From Alistipes sp. (GTDB lineage: Bacteria; Bacteroidota; Bacteroidia; Bacteroidales; Rikenellaceae), in contig JAGAMA010000019.1 in NCBI GenBank assembly GCA_017624955.1, positions 79,335 through 143,334 of the forward strand: a stretch of 64,000 nucleotides of DNA, written 5' to 3'. Made by a program: the position numbers and the translations under genes. Positions 8,811-18,795 of the stretch are shown here, piece by piece. Numbering within the stretch: the stretch's first letter is position 1; each line of letters begins with the position of its first letter. The notes beneath the pieces were generated by a model. It had not been told where the DNA came from and made no database searches. It worked only from the letters and a program-made list of their open reading frames with translations.

Positions 8811-8822
8811 CACCACAAATGA

Positions 8823-9815
8823 TTACTTGCAGTAGAGCTTATAGGTAGCCTTCCACTTCTCACCCGGCTCAACGGCCACAAAACCGGCAGCCTTCGGATC
8901 AGCGGCATTGGGGGCGTTCGTCGTCCACGACTGCGGCTCGGGGCAGCAGTAGTTCACCTGACCGCCGTTGTTCCAGAGGGTCCAATAGGTCGTCTTGTCA
9001 TCGACCTCGTAGTAAGCCTTCACGCCCGTCTTGATATTCTCGACCACAGCACCACGATACGACTTGCCATCCACCTCGATTTCACGAAGCGTAAAGCCTG
9101 CCTCCAGCGGCTCACACTCGGTTACCTGCAGACCGCCCTCACGGAGCTTGGCCCACTGCTCGTTGAGCGGCAACTTCTTACCCGTCGGGAGGTTACGCTC
9201 GCTCAGCTCCACCTGCTCACCAACAGCAACGCGCATGCGGTAATCGGCAGCCTCGCCACCGGCGAAGGGGATCACAATCGGCGTGTGGAAGCCTACGCCC
9301 ACGGGCATATTCTGCTCGCTGCGGTTCGAGAAGACAACCTCCTGCTTCAGCCCCTTGGCCGAGAGCTTATAGACGATCTTGCACTTGAAGGCGTGCGGGA
9401 AATCCTTGTAAATGGCATCGTTGGCCACATTCGAGTAGTAGCGGCACTCCACCTTTACACGCTCGTCATCCTCCTCGACCTTCGACACCACAAACGGCTC
9501 ACCCTTGATGATGCCGTGGTGGTAGTTCTGCTCCTTCTCGATCGTGATGGGGTACTGGTAGGTGCGACCCTCAAACTCGTAACGGCCATTCTCGATGCGG
9601 TTGGGCGGGAAGAGCAGCGGCAGACCAAAGATCTGCGGACGCGACTTGAAGGTCTCGATCTCCTCCTCGGTCGGCGTGCGAAGAATCTCGACACCGAGCT
9701 TCGTATTGGCCAGGCGCACCAGGTTGGCACCCACCGAGGGGATCAACATAGCGACATAGTCGCCCTTCGAGAACTCGACGGCCTCCAGGCCGTACCAATC
9801 AATCTTGCGGATCAT
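8823..9815 (-). CDS. Aldose 1-epimerase (galactose mutarotase) family protein
   Basis: 330 residues of the galactose-mutarotase beta-sandwich fold. GLPLLFPPNRI, NYHHGIIKG and VGVGFHTPIV carry the asparagine, histidines and glycine-rich turn typical of these enzymes (NHHG-like substrate-binding His and the FHTPIV histidine). The reaction is interconversion of alpha and beta anomers of a hexose. Some relatives act on hexose phosphates, so the exact sugar is open. It begins 3 bp after trxA and is the last gene of a dnaE-trxA-epimerase transcript ending at a clear terminator. Confidence 0.85.
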   Translation of the reverse strand: MIRKIDWYGLEAVEFSKGDYVAMLIPSVGANLVRLANTKLGVEILRTPTEEEIETFKSRPQIFGLPLLFPPNRIENGRYEFEGRTYQYPITIEKEQNYHHGIIKGEPFVVSKVEEDDERVKVECRYYSNVANDAIYKDFPHAFKCKIVYKLSAKGLKQEVVFSNRSEQNMPVGVGFHTPIVIPFAGGEAADYRMRVAVGEQVELSERNLPTGKKLPLNEQWAKLREGGLQVTECEPLEAGFTLREIEVDGKSYRGAVVENIKTGVKAYYEVDDKTTYWTLWNNGGQVNYCCPEPQSWTTNAPNAADPKAAGFVAVEPGEKWKATYKLYCK

Positions 9816-9818
9816 GGC

Positions 9819-10133
9819 TTAGAGCAGTTTTTCGATCTTCTCAACCAACGCAGCCTTCTGGCAGGCACCCACCTGCTTGTCCACGAGCTGACCACCCTTA
9901 ATGAAGAGGATCGTCGGGATGTTTCTCACGCCGTACTTCATCGTGATCTCGTCGTTGTCCTCCACGTCGCACTTGCCGATGTTCACCTTGCCGGCATACT
10001 CCTCGGCCAACTCCTCTACCAGGGGAGCGATCGTGCGGCAGGGGCCACACCACTCTGCCCAAAAATCAATTACGAGCGGCAGCTCCGATGCGAGCAATTC
10101 CTCGATGTTCGTCTTGTTAATTTCCATTGCCAT
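9819..10133 (-). CDS. trxA: Thioredoxin
   Basis: 104 residues with the classic active site WCGPC at residues 28-32 inside FWAEWCGPCRTIAPL, and the cis-proline segment NIPTILFI. It is a cytosolic dithiol reductant for ribonucleotide reductase, peroxiredoxins and other enzymes. The length is normal. The start could be at 10133 (MAMEI) or two codons later. It lies 21 bp downstream of dnaE and 3 bp upstream of the epimerase on the same strand. Confidence 0.95.
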   Translation of the reverse strand: MAMEINKTNIEELLASELPLVIDFWAEWCGPCRTIAPLVEELAEEYAGKVNIGKCDVEDNDEITMKYGVRNIPTILFIKGGQLVDKQVGACQKAALVEKIEKLL

Positions 10134-10154
10134 AGTTGTAGGTTTTAATGTTAT

Positions 10155-13100
10155 TTATGAAATTGTGAATTTAATCTCTTGTTCCGTGAGGTAGTCCACC
10201 AACTCCTGCGCCACATCCACGCGGTAACGCTTCGAGAAGAGGCGCAGGGCCACCCCCTCGTTATCATAGACCATCATGCGCAGTGTCGTGTTGCCTTTGT
10301 GGTGCTTGACGAGCTTCGTGAAGTCGCGGATGAAGCTATCGGTAATCTGCTCCACGGGCAGCTGCAGGTGCAACTCCTTGATCATCGTCTCGCGCACCTC
10401 ATGCAGCTGCGTAATCGAGAGCACCTTCAGCTCGAGGCGCTCCTCCTCGCCCTCCTTCTGGTAGGGACGGGGCTGCACCTTGCAGCGCACCATGAGGTAG
10501 TAGTTCGGATAGATGAACTTGCGGAAGTTCTCATAATCCTTGCCAAAGAAGGCAAACTCGAAGGAAGAGTTGTAATCCTCCAGCGTCAGCTTACCGAACG
10601 AGCGGCCCGTGCGGGTGGTCAGTTCGGGCTGTGCTGCCACCACCAGACCCGCCACGCAAATCTCCTGACCCTTCAGGCTATCTAGGTCGCTCAACTCCGA
10701 AAGGCGTGTCTTACACATGTTGTCGATGATGAGTTTATACTCATCAAGCGGATGCGCCGTGAGGTAGAGACCCATCATATCGCGCTCATGGTTGAGCGTT
10801 TCGAGCTGTGTCCAATCGTAGCTCGAAGGGACAGTCGGGGGTTGAATATCGACCACGCCGCCACCGCCGAAGAGGCTCTGCTGGGCGTTGTTCTTCTCGG
10901 CCTGCACACGCTGACCATAGCGAATGAGCGACTCGAGGAAGGTTGCACCCGACGGGTCGCGCTGATCGGGAGCGAAGAACTTCGAGCGGTGGAAATCGGT
11001 AATCGAGGAGAAGGCTCCGGCATAGGCCAGGCTCTCCAACGCCTTGCGGTTCACCACGCTGTAGTTCACGCGCTCAAAGAAGTCGTAGATATTCTTAAAC
11101 TGCCCGCCCTTCTCGCGCTCGGCGATGATGCTCTCGGCCGCTGCCTCGCCCATACCCTTGATGGCGGCCATACCGAAACGGATATCGCCCTGACGGTTGG
11201 CCGAGAAGGCCTTCATCGACTCGTTCACATCCGAACCGAGCACATTGATACCCATGCGCTTGCACTCGCCCATGTAGATCGTCAGCTGGCTGATGTTCGT
11301 CAGGTTTCGGCTCAGCACAGCAGCCATGTACTCCGACGGATAGTTCGCCTTGAGGTAGGCCGTCTGGAAGGCTACCCACGAGTAGCACGTTGCGTGCGAT
11401 TTATTGAAGGCGTAGGAGGCAAACTTCTCCCACTCGCCCCAGATCTTTTCCAGCACATTGGGGTCGTGGCCGTTCGTCTCGCCACGCGTGAGGAATTCGG
11501 GCTTCAGTTCGTCCAGCTTCGACTTGATCTTCTTACCCATCGCCTTACGCAGCGTATCCGACTCGCCGCGCGTAAAGCTACCCAGAAGGCGCGAAAGCAA
11601 CATCACCTGCTCCTGATAGACCGTAATGCCATAGGTATCCTTCAGGTAGCGCTCCATGATCGGAATATCGTAGACGATGGGCGAACGACCGTGCTTACGG
11701 GCAATGAAGTCGGGGATGTTATCCATCGGGCCCGGGCGGTAGAGGGCATTCATGGCGATCAGGTCCTCGAAGGTCGAGGGCTGCAACTCGCGCAGGTATT
11801 TCTGCATACCGGGGGACTCGAACTGGAACGTACCGACCGTACGGCCCTCGCAGTAGAGTTCGTAGGTCTTCTTATCGTTGATGATCGTGAAGTCGTCGAT
11901 ATCGACCTTCACGCCCTTCGTCTGGACAATATTGGCTACGGCATCCTTCAGGATCGAGAGGGTCTTCAGACCTAGGAAGTCCATCTTGATCAATCCCGTA
12001 TCCTCGATTACCGAACCCTCGTACTGTGTCACGAGCATCTTCTCGCCCGTCTCCTTGTCGTCGGCCGTCGATACAGGCACCCAATCCGTGATGTCATCAC
12101 GGCAGATGATCGTACCGCAGGCATGCACACCCGTATTACGCACGTTGCCCTCCAGCATCTTGGCGTAGAGGATCGTGTCGTGCATCACCGGATCTTCCGA
12201 CTCCTCGGCAGCCTTCAGGTCGGGCACCAGCTCAATGGCGTGGCCCAGGTTCTTTACCTTCTTGCCATCGGGGGTCTTATCGGGCACCAGCTTACACAGA
12301 CGATCCGACTCCGGAAGGGGCAGCTTCTGCACACGCGCCACATCCTTGATGGCCGACTTGGTGGCCATCGTACCATAGGTGATGATGTGGGCCACCTTCT
12401 CCTTGCCATATTTCTCGGTCACCCAATTCAGCACGCGGCCACGACCATCGTCATCGAAATCGACATCGATATCGGGGAGCGAGATACGGTCCGGATTCAG
12501 GAAACGCTCAAACAGCAGGTCGTAAGCGATCGGGTCGATCTGCGTAATACCGAGGCAGTAGGCCACCGCCGAACCGGCTGCCGAGCCACGACCCGGGCCG
12601 ACCGATACGTCCAGCTCTTCGCGCGCGGCGCGGATAAAGTCCTGCACGATGAGGAAGTAACCCGGGAAACCCATCGTCTTCATGATGCGCAACTCGAACT
12701 TCAATCGCTCCATCACCTCCTCCGAGAGGGGTTCGCCGTAGCGCTTCTTGGCACCGATCATCGTCAGGTGCGCCAGATAATCGGCCTCGAACTTGATGCG
12801 GTAGAGCTTATCGTAGCCACCCAGCTTGTCAATCTTCTTCTGGGCCGACTTCTCGTCCATCACCACCTGCCCGTTCTCGTCGCGCGTGAACTCGTCGAAG
12901 AGATCCTGCTCCGTGAGGCGCTGACGATACTCCTCCTCCGTACCGAACTCGGCCGGAATCTCGAAGTTGGGCATAATGGGGGGATTGTCGATCGAATAGA
13001 GCTCGACCTTATTGCAAATCTCGACCGTCGTAGCCAACGATTCGGGATCCGACTCGCCGAAGATAGCCTCCATCTCGGCCGTGGTCTTCATCCACTCCTG

Positions 13101-13985
13101 CTTCGAGTAGCGCATACGCTTCGGATCGTCCAAATCCTTACCCGTCGAGAGGCAAATCAGGCGGTCGTGCGCCTCGGCATCGCCCTCATCGACAAAGTGC
13201 ACATCGTTCGAACAGATGGTCTTGACACGGTATTTCTCGGCCAGGTCACGAATACCGTCATTGACCTTAAGCTGCATGCCGTAGGCCTCGTGGTTGGCAT
13301 CCTCGACCGTCGCACGGTGGAGCTGCAACTCGAGGTAGAAATCCTCGCCGAAGAGCCCCTTGTACCACCTCACGGCCTCCTCGGCACGCTCCATATCGTC
13401 GGCCGAGATCGCACGCGGCACCTCGCCGGCCAAGCAAGCCGAGCAACAGATCAGCCCCTCGTGGTACTTCTCCAGCTCCACACGATCGGTACGCGGGCGC
13501 ATATAGAAGCCCTCGGTCCAGGCCTTCGAGACAATTTTAATCAGGTTATGATAGCCCTTGAGGTTCTTGGCCAGGAGGATCAGGTGATAACCGCTCTGAT
13601 CCTGCTTGCCCTCCTTATTCTGGAGGCGACGGCGCGCCACATAGACCTCGCAACCGATGATCGGCTTAAAGGCCGCCTTGCGTTGCCACTCGGCCATCTT
13701 TTTCTCCTCGGCACGGATATCGCCCTCGGGCGTGGCCGACTCGATCGAACCATCCTTTAGCCCCGCGATGCGCTGCTCACACTCAGCGATGGCATCCTTG
13801 CACTTACCCTTGAACTTCTTGACATAGTTCGTAAACTCCTTCACGCCAAACATATTGCCGTGATCGGTCAGCGCGATGCCGGGTTGTCCGTCCGCTACGG
13901 CCTTGTCGACCAGGCGCGAAATAGAGGCCTGACCGTCGAGGATCGAGAACTGGGAGTGCACATGCAGATGGACAAATTGGGACAT
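10155..13985 (-). CDS. dnaE: DNA polymerase III subunit alpha
   Basis: 1276 residues of the C-family replicative polymerase. It begins with the PHP domain (HLHVHSQFSILDG). The catalytic palm follows, with the acidic motif LPDIDVDFDDDGR in the middle third, and then the helix-hairpin-helix and OB-fold regions (VAGLVVAAQPE) near the C terminus. The length and domain order match DnaE1. The start at 13985 (MSQFVHLHVH) places the PHP motif at the family position; an ATG nine codons earlier is unlikely. A CAAAGATA at 14010-14017 (TATCTTTG on the minus strand) is a probable promoter box about 25 bp upstream. trxA and the epimerase follow. Confidence 0.97.
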   Translation of the reverse strand: MSQFVHLHVHSQFSILDGQASISRLVDKAVADGQPGIALTDHGNMFGVKEFTNYVKKFKGKCKDAIAECEQRIAGLKDGSIESATPEGDIRAEEKKMAEWQRKAAFKPIIGCEVYVARRRLQNKEGKQDQSGYHLILLAKNLKGYHNLIKIVSKAWTEGFYMRPRTDRVELEKYHEGLICCSACLAGEVPRAISADDMERAEEAVRWYKGLFGEDFYLELQLHRATVEDANHEAYGMQLKVNDGIRDLAEKYRVKTICSNDVHFVDEGDAEAHDRLICLSTGKDLDDPKRMRYSKQEWMKTTAEMEAIFGESDPESLATTVEICNKVELYSIDNPPIMPNFEIPAEFGTEEEYRQRLTEQDLFDEFTRDENGQVVMDEKSAQKKIDKLGGYDKLYRIKFEADYLAHLTMIGAKKRYGEPLSEEVMERLKFELRIMKTMGFPGYFLIVQDFIRAAREELDVSVGPGRGSAAGSAVAYCLGITQIDPIAYDLLFERFLNPDRISLPDIDVDFDDDGRGRVLNWVTEKYGKEKVAHIITYGTMATKSAIKDVARVQKLPLPESDRLCKLVPDKTPDGKKVKNLGHAIELVPDLKAAEESEDPVMHDTILYAKMLEGNVRNTGVHACGTIICRDDITDWVPVSTADDKETGEKMLVTQYEGSVIEDTGLIKMDFLGLKTLSILKDAVANIVQTKGVKVDIDDFTIINDKKTYELYCEGRTVGTFQFESPGMQKYLRELQPSTFEDLIAMNALYRPGPMDNIPDFIARKHGRSPIVYDIPIMERYLKDTYGITVYQEQVMLLSRLLGSFTRGESDTLRKAMGKKIKSKLDELKPEFLTRGETNGHDPNVLEKIWGEWEKFASYAFNKSHATCYSWVAFQTAYLKANYPSEYMAAVLSRNLTNISQLTIYMGECKRMGINVLGSDVNESMKAFSANRQGDIRFGMAAIKGMGEAAAESIIAEREKGGQFKNIYDFFERVNYSVVNRKALESLAYAGAFSSITDFHRSKFFAPDQRDPSGATFLESLIRYGQRVQAEKNNAQQSLFGGGGVVDIQPPTVPSSYDWTQLETLNHERDMMGLYLTAHPLDEYKLIIDNMCKTRLSELSDLDSLKGQEICVAGLVVAAQPELTTRTGRSFGKLTLEDYNSSFEFAFFGKDYENFRKFIYPNYYLMVRCKVQPRPYQKEGEEERLELKVLSITQLHEVRETMIKELHLQLPVEQITDSFIRDFTKLVKHHKGNTTLRMMVYDNEGVALRLFSKRYRVDVAQELVDYLTEQEIKFTIS

Positions 13986-14009
13986 ATTTTTCAGGGCTTT
14001 TGTGAGAAA

Positions 14010-14017
14010 CAAAGATA
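14010..14017 (-). promoter_or_regulatory. -7 box of dnaE promoter
   Basis: Reads TATCTTTG on the minus strand, 24 bp upstream of the dnaE start. No clear TTTG at -33. Confidence 0.55.
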
Positions 14018-14116
14018 CACATATTTCTATGAAAAAAGCATGGCAGGGAGGTTGTATTTTTCAACATTATTTCGTATATTTACAAAGGCGAAGAGACATC
14101 CTTAATTTTCAACGAT

Positions 14117-14323
14117 ATGCAACAAGAGGAGTTCGTTGTGCTGGCGGAGTACAACACCTTGGCCGAGGCCGAGATCACGAAATCTATTTTGCAGAGTGCA
14201 GGACTTTGGGTCGATATCCGCAACGAGTACATGTCGGCCTTAAATCCGATCAGCGGAGCTGCCCGCGTAGTGGTGCGCGGCAAGGATATACAAGAAGCGG
14301 AGCAACTGCTCAAACAGCGTTAA
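14117..14323 (+). CDS. DUF2007-type small protein
   Basis: 68 residues. The sequence VLAEYNTLAEAEITKSILQSAGL followed by the arginine/valine-rich strand ARVVVRGKD and a C-terminal helix fits the DUF2007 (putative signal-transducing) family: a ferredoxin-like beta-alpha-beta unit of 65-80 residues. Function is unknown. It stands alone. A near-consensus box TATATTTA at 14075-14082 lies about 34 bp upstream, and a terminator follows the stop. Confidence 0.75.
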   Translation: MQQEEFVVLAEYNTLAEAEITKSILQSAGLWVDIRNEYMSALNPISGAARVVVRGKDIQEAEQLLKQR

Positions 14324-14330
14324 ACAAAAA

Positions 14331-14360
14331 AAGAAGGGGCTGCGAGTGCAGTCCCTTCTT
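14331..14360. terminator. Shared terminator of DUF2007 gene and aroE operon
   Basis: A 13-bp stem with one wobble (14331-14343 with 14348-14360) and loop GAGT. The strong A run on its left gives a U-run on the minus strand, so it mainly ends the hisS-aroE transcript. Confidence 0.85.
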
Positions 14361-14378
14361 TCATATCTATTTTCGCTT

Positions 14379-15110
14379 TTACTCGTTCCAGATCGCCCAA
14401 CCGGCAGCCGCCTGACCGAGGAACATCCGTTCGCCATTCATGATCTTGGCACCACGCTGCTGACCATAATCCAGGAATTGGGTCAAAGGGGGATTATAGA
14501 CCAAATCAAGCAGATGATGCTCGGGCGTGAGGTAAGCGTAGGGGATACGGGGTGCCTCCTCGACATTGGGCCACGTCCCGACGGGCGTGGCGTTGATGAT
14601 GAGCTTCGACTCGGCAACCACCTCTACGGGCAGGTTGTCATAGGTGTAGTTACCCTTGGCCGGATCGCGCGAAATCAGGTCGAACGGAATACCCAGCTCC
14701 GTCAGTGCATACTGCACCGCCTGCGAGGCACCGCCCGTACCAAGCACCAAGGCATGCTCGGGCACCACGCCATCGAGCAGTTCGGCCAACGCCACGCGCA
14801 GGCCGATGATATCGGTATTGTGGCCGATCATGCGACCGTCAGCGTGACGGCGCACGCAATTCACAGCCCCGATCTTGGCCGCCTCGTCCGACAACCCATC
14901 CAGATAACGCATTACCTGCTGCTTGTAGGGGATCGTTACGTTGAAGCCCTCGAGCGGCACACGCTCCAAGAGCTCGGGCAGCGCCTCAATCGAGGGGAGT
15001 TCATACTGTTCGAAGTGGCAATCGAGCCCCTCGTTTTCAAATTTTGCCGTAAAGTGGCGCGCCGAGGCCGAGTGGCCAAGCGGACGGCCGATGATTCCGA
15101 ATTCGCGCAT
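14379..15110 (-). CDS. aroE: Shikimate dehydrogenase
   Basis: 243 residues. The shikimate-binding motif GRPLGHSASARHF is near the N terminus, the catalytic lysine is K63 in NVTIPYKQQ, and D100 lies in GHNTD. The NADP-binding loop GTGGASQAV and INATPVGT follow. The enzyme reduces 3-dehydroshikimate in the aromatic amino-acid pathway. At 243 residues it is somewhat shorter than the roughly 270 of E. coli AroE, mainly at the C terminus. The start at 15110 gives the standard N terminus; an upstream ATG would add 45 unrelated residues. It is last in the hisS-protease-VTT-aroE run. Confidence 0.93.
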   Translation of the reverse strand: MREFGIIGRPLGHSASARHFTAKFENEGLDCHFEQYELPSIEALPELLERVPLEGFNVTIPYKQQVMRYLDGLSDEAAKIGAVNCVRRHADGRMIGHNTDIIGLRVALAELLDGVVPEHALVLGTGGASQAVQYALTELGIPFDLISRDPAKGNYTYDNLPVEVVAESKLIINATPVGTWPNVEEAPRIPYAYLTPEHHLLDLVYNPPLTQFLDYGQQRGAKIMNGERMFLGQAAAGWAIWNE

Positions 15111-15141
15111 AGTGTATTGAAGTGTTAAGGTTTCGCGTTTT

Positions 15142-15750
15142 TTAGAGCACATAGCCCAGAAGGAAGAACGACCCGACCAGCAGCACCGTAAAGGCGATGG
15201 CCAGGAGGTTGAAATATTTGTCGATAAAGCCCTTGATCGGCGCACCGAATTTCCAGATAAGACCTGCGATAAGGAAGAATCGCAAACCGCGCGAGATGAT
15301 CGAGGCGATGAGGAACATCACAAAGTTGATGTGGAACAGACCGCCCGTAATCGTGAAAATCTTATACGGCAGGGGAGTGAAGCCCGCCGTGAAGACGATC
15401 CAGAAGTTATACTGATCATACAACGCACCCACCTTTTCAAAGGCCTCTACCGAGAAGACATGGTTGAAGAAGAAGTGAGCCAGGGCGGTGTATTCGCCGG
15501 CCGTGGTCTGCCAAGCAAAGAATCCGATGGCATAGCCCAACATGGCACCCAGAATCGAGCCCGCAGTACAGATGGCCGCAAAGCGGAACGAACGCGCCAC
15601 GGCACCCAGACAAAGGGCGATGAGCAACACATCAGGCGGAATGGGGAAAAAGCTCGACTCGGCAAAGGCAAACAGAAAAAGAGCCACCGCTCCCCAACGC
15701 GATTCACCCCAAGAGAGCATCCAATCGTAAAGGCGTTTAACGATATTCAT
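15142..15750 (-). CDS. YqaA/VTT-domain (DedA-related) membrane protein
   Basis: 202 residues with four to five hydrophobic segments. The region FAESSFFPIPPDVLLIALCLG and the later GFTPLPYKIFTITGG are the two re-entrant motifs of the SNARE-associated (VTT) domain. DedA-family proteins are linked to lipid (undecaprenyl phosphate or phospholipid) flipping and membrane homeostasis. The specific role of the YqaA branch is not settled. It is located 30 bp after the S41 protease and 31 bp before aroE, in an apparent operon. Confidence 0.82.
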   Translation of the reverse strand: MNIVKRLYDWMLSWGESRWGAVALFLFAFAESSFFPIPPDVLLIALCLGAVARSFRFAAICTAGSILGAMLGYAIGFFAWQTTAGEYTALAHFFFNHVFSVEAFEKVGALYDQYNFWIVFTAGFTPLPYKIFTITGGLFHINFVMFLIASIISRGLRFFLIAGLIWKFGAPIKGFIDKYFNLLAIAFTVLLVGSFFLLGYVL

Positions 15751-15780
15751 GTATTGGTTTAGATAATTCTTTGTTTTTAA

Positions 15781-17316
15781 CTATTTATCAAGCAATTCCA
15801 TTGCTGTTTGATAAGCCTCGTTGTAGGCCGGATTGATCACACGATAAAACCCTTCTACCCCGTAGAGGCGTTGCGCCACAAGGGCTTTGAGTTGCGTGAG
15901 GATCAACGCTTCGGAGCGCTTAAACTCCTCCTCGCGGTAGGTTAATCCCTGCTTTTCGGCCTCCCTTTTCAGCGTTTCGACCAACGCCTCCGAGGGGCTA
16001 TAGCGACCGACAAAATCGGCCAAAGCAGGGTAGTCACGCTTGAGCTGTTCGCGGTTTTGATCCAGGTGATCGGTCACGCTCTGCAACAAGATACCGCGAC
16101 GCACCAACTGTGCATAGTAGTTCGTGTAGTGGGTCGTATCGCTCTCCACCTTCAGGTCGGGACGGATACCGCCACCACCGTAGATCGTACGCCCTTTGGC
16201 CAAAGAGCGGTAACGTGGCGTAGCATCCGTAATCGAATCAGCATAGCCGCGTAGATGATCCAGGTAGTACTCTTGCCGCTTACCCACCTCATACGGGCGT
16301 TGGATAGCACGCCCCGAAGGGGTTAGATAGCGCGAAGTCGTGATGCGCATCGCCGAGCCATCGCCCAGGGGTATCTGTCGCTGCACCAACCCTTTACCAA
16401 AGCTTGTGCGGCCAATGATCGTAGCGCGATCCCAATCCTGCAGTGCTCCGGCCACAATCTCAGAAGCCGAAGCCGACACCTCGTCAATCAGCACCGCCAC
16501 ACGCCCCGTGAGCATCGCGCCATCTTCGCGCGCATAGAAACGCTGCTCGGGCTCAATGCGCCCCTCGGTCGTGAGGAGCAACGAACCCTTCGGCAGGAAA
16601 AACTCCGCCATCCCCAGGGCCTGGTCGAGCAATCCGCCTCCATTGCCTCGCAGATCGAGGATCAGGCGGCGCGGACGGCCCAATTGATCGTAGGCCTCGC
16701 GGAACTCGCTGACCGTCGTTCGGCCAAAGCGCCCCAGCTTGATGTAACCTACGCGCTCGGATGCCATGTAGGCGGCATCGACCGTATTGAGCGGAATCTT
16801 GTCGCGTGTGAGGGTAAAATGCAGTAACTCGCTTACGCCCCGACGATAAACCGTCAAATCGACCTTCGTACCTCGTTTACCGCGCAGGTGCTTGGGTACT
16901 TCGCTCTGCTTCATGCCCACGGCGTTGAGTGTGTCGATACCGAGGATACGATCGCCCGGCAACATGCCCACCTGCTCCGCCGGGCCGCCAACCACGGTAT
17001 TCATCACCGTAATCGTGTCGCGGTTGATGCGGTACTCGATGCCGATGCCGCTAAATTCGCCCTCCATCTCGACCTCGACCTCCTCCATCGCTTCGCGCGA
17101 GAGGTAAGCCGAATGCGGATCGAGCGTCTGCAACATCCCCGTCAATGCGCCATCGACGGCTCGTTCGGCACGGAGCGTGTCGACATAGTAGCGCTCCATG
17201 TAGCGGTAGGCGCGCACCAACTTTTGCAGCTGGCGCATCGTCTCTGCATCTTGTTGAGCCGAGAGGGGAGTGCCGATCGCCACCACAAAGGCGAGAAGGA
17301 GCAGCAGGCGCTTCAT
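15781..17316 (-). CDS. C-terminal processing peptidase, S41 family
   Basis: 511 residues. A signal peptide (1-20) directs it to the periplasm. The N-terminal helical region, a PDZ domain (about 82-160, with GEFSGIGIEY and GMLPGDRIL) and the S41 core follow. The catalytic Ser is predicted as S283 in EVSASASEI, the Lys as K308 in SFGKGLVQ, and D294 lies at the Tsp-equivalent position. The length agrees with CtpA-type proteases, which trim or degrade envelope proteins. It starts 6 bp after hisS, an arrangement that implies cotranscription. Confidence 0.92.
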   Translation of the reverse strand: MKRLLLLLAFVVAIGTPLSAQQDAETMRQLQKLVRAYRYMERYYVDTLRAERAVDGALTGMLQTLDPHSAYLSREAMEEVEVEMEGEFSGIGIEYRINRDTITVMNTVVGGPAEQVGMLPGDRILGIDTLNAVGMKQSEVPKHLRGKRGTKVDLTVYRRGVSELLHFTLTRDKIPLNTVDAAYMASERVGYIKLGRFGRTTVSEFREAYDQLGRPRRLILDLRGNGGGLLDQALGMAEFFLPKGSLLLTTEGRIEPEQRFYAREDGAMLTGRVAVLIDEVSASASEIVAGALQDWDRATIIGRTSFGKGLVQRQIPLGDGSAMRITTSRYLTPSGRAIQRPYEVGKRQEYYLDHLRGYADSITDATPRYRSLAKGRTIYGGGGIRPDLKVESDTTHYTNYYAQLVRRGILLQSVTDHLDQNREQLKRDYPALADFVGRYSPSEALVETLKREAEKQGLTYREEEFKRSEALILTQLKALVAQRLYGVEGFYRVINPAYNEAYQTAMELLDK

Positions 17317-17322
17317 GGCATT

Positions 17323-18666
17323 TTATTGCAGCACCGACAACAGATCGGCGAACGCCACGCGGCGCTGCTCGCCCGTTGTCATATTCTTCACCGTGGCCTC
17401 CTTCGCAGCAAGCTCCTCCGAGCCGATAATCACCACAAAGGGAATCTGGCGACGGTTGGCATACTCCATCTGCTTCTTCATCTTCGCAGGCTCGGGGTAG
17501 ATCTCCACAGCTACGCCCCTCGAGCGCAGGTCGCGCAGGAGCTTCAGCGAAGCGTTCTGCTCCTCTTCACCTAGGTTGAGGAAGATGGCACGCGTCGAGG
17601 AGTTCAGCTCCTCGGGGAAGAGGTTCAACCCCAGCATCACATCGTAGATGCGGTCTGCACCGAACGAGATACCCACGCCCGAGACATTCTGCAGGCCGAA
17701 GATACCCGTCAGGTTGTCATAACGACCACCGCCCGAAATAGAGCCAATCTGGAAGTCGAGCGCCTTGACCTCGAAGATGGCACCCGTGTAGTAGTTCAAA
17801 CCACGCGCCAGCGAGAGGTCGAGCTCCACCTGCAGATTGATACCGAGCGCCTCGACATGGTTAAAGACGGTCTCCATCTCGGCAACACCCTTTAGACCCG
17901 TCTCCGAAGCAGCCAACACCTCACGCAGCGTAGCGATCTTCTCGGCGTTCGTACCACCCAGCTCCAGGATCGGCTGCAGTTTCTCGATAGCAGCCTCCTC
18001 CAAGCCACGCTCACGCAGCTCGGCCTTCACATTCTCCAGACCGATCTTATCGAGCTTGTCGATGGCCACCGTGATATCCATCATCTTGTCGGCATGGCCG
18101 ATCACCTCGGCAATACCGTAGAGAATCTTGCGGTTATTCATCTTCAGCGCCACACGGATGCCGAGCTTACTGAAGACGCGCTCCACGATCTCGACCAGCT
18201 CCACCTCGCAGAGGAGCGACTTGGTACCGATCACATCGACATCGCACTGGTAGAACTCGCGGTAGCGACCCTTCTGCGGACGGTCAGCACGCCATACGGG
18301 CTGCACCTGGTAGCGCTTGAAGGGGAAGGTAATCTCGTTCTGGTGCTGCACGACATAGCGGGCAAAGGGGACCGTGAGGTCGTAGCGCAGACCCTTCTCC
18401 GAGATCTTCGAGGCCTGGCGCACCTCCTCGTCGGAGAGGCCTGCGGCGTAGTCGCCCGAGTTCAGAATCTTGAAGAGGAGCTTGTCGCCCTCCTCGCCAT
18501 ACTTACCCAAGAGGGTCGAGAGGTTCTCCATCGAGGGGGTCTCGAGCGGAGCAAAACCATAGAGGCGGAAGACCGACTTGATGGTATCGAAAATATAGTT
18601 ACGACGCATCATCTCGACGGGCGAGAAGTCGCGCGTACCCTTTGGAATCGAAGGTTTTTGAGCCAT
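17323..18666 (-). CDS. hisS: Histidyl-tRNA synthetase
   Basis: 447 residues of a class II synthetase. It begins with the family signature KGTRDFSP. Motif 2 is in [19 protein letters not shown], the histidine-binding segment [14 protein letters not shown] follows, and a C-terminal anticodon-binding domain begins near RAIFLNLG. It charges tRNA-His in the cytosol. The start at 18666 gives the canonical N terminus; an ATG seven codons upstream is less likely. It leads a minus-strand operon with the S41 protease, the VTT protein and aroE. The upstream region has 10-bp and 7-bp repeat arrays but no clear promoter box. Confidence 0.96.
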   Translation of the reverse strand: MAQKPSIPKGTRDFSPVEMMRRNYIFDTIKSVFRLYGFAPLETPSMENLSTLLGKYGEEGDKLLFKILNSGDYAAGLSDEEVRQASKISEKGLRYDLTVPFARYVVQHQNEITFPFKRYQVQPVWRADRPQKGRYREFYQCDVDVIGTKSLLCEVELVEIVERVFSKLGIRVALKMNNRKILYGIAEVIGHADKMMDITVAIDKLDKIGLENVKAELRERGLEEAAIEKLQPILELGGTNAEKIATLREVLAASETGLKGVAEMETVFNHVEALGINLQVELDLSLARGLNYYTGAIFEVKALDFQIGSISGGGRYDNLTGIFGLQNVSGVGISFGADRIYDVMLGLNLFPEELNSSTRAIFLNLGEEEQNASLKLLRDLRSRGVAVEIYPEPAKMKKQMEYANRRQIPFVVIIGSEELAAKEATVKNMTTGEQRRVAFADLLSVLQ

Positions 18667-18690
18667 AATCAAAAATTCAAAATGCAAATT

Positions 18691-18730
18691 AATAAAGGGG
18701 GATAAAGGCGAAAAGGGCGTGAAAGGCGCA
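18691..18730. repeat. 10-bp tandem repeat array upstream of hisS
   Basis: Four consecutive 10-bp units, variants of GATAAAGGCG, in the hisS leader region. Same family and period as the arrays at 5251, 27151, 33824 and 58793, here on the opposite strand. Confidence 0.65.
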
Positions 18731-18745
18731 AAAATAGAAGCTATT

Positions 18746-18795
18746 TCATCTCTCTGCTCTTTCCTCTTCGCTCTTTTCTCTTTCCTCTTTTTATT
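18746..18795. repeat. 7-bp repeat array between ettA and hisS
   Basis: About six heptamers, variants of TCTTTCC, ending within the last codons of ettA. They resemble the heptamers upstream of the capA-operon promoter (23302-23330), but here no TAnnTTTG box follows. Confidence 0.6.

Noticed and set aside
12123-13760. Long open frame on the plus strand inside dnaE, and similar long antisense frames inside the LysM, htpG, ettA, outer-membrane protein and lepA genes
   Set aside because: They mirror the codon bias of the strong genes on the opposite strand, have leucine/arginine/histidine-rich compositions without recognisable motifs, and lack promoters.
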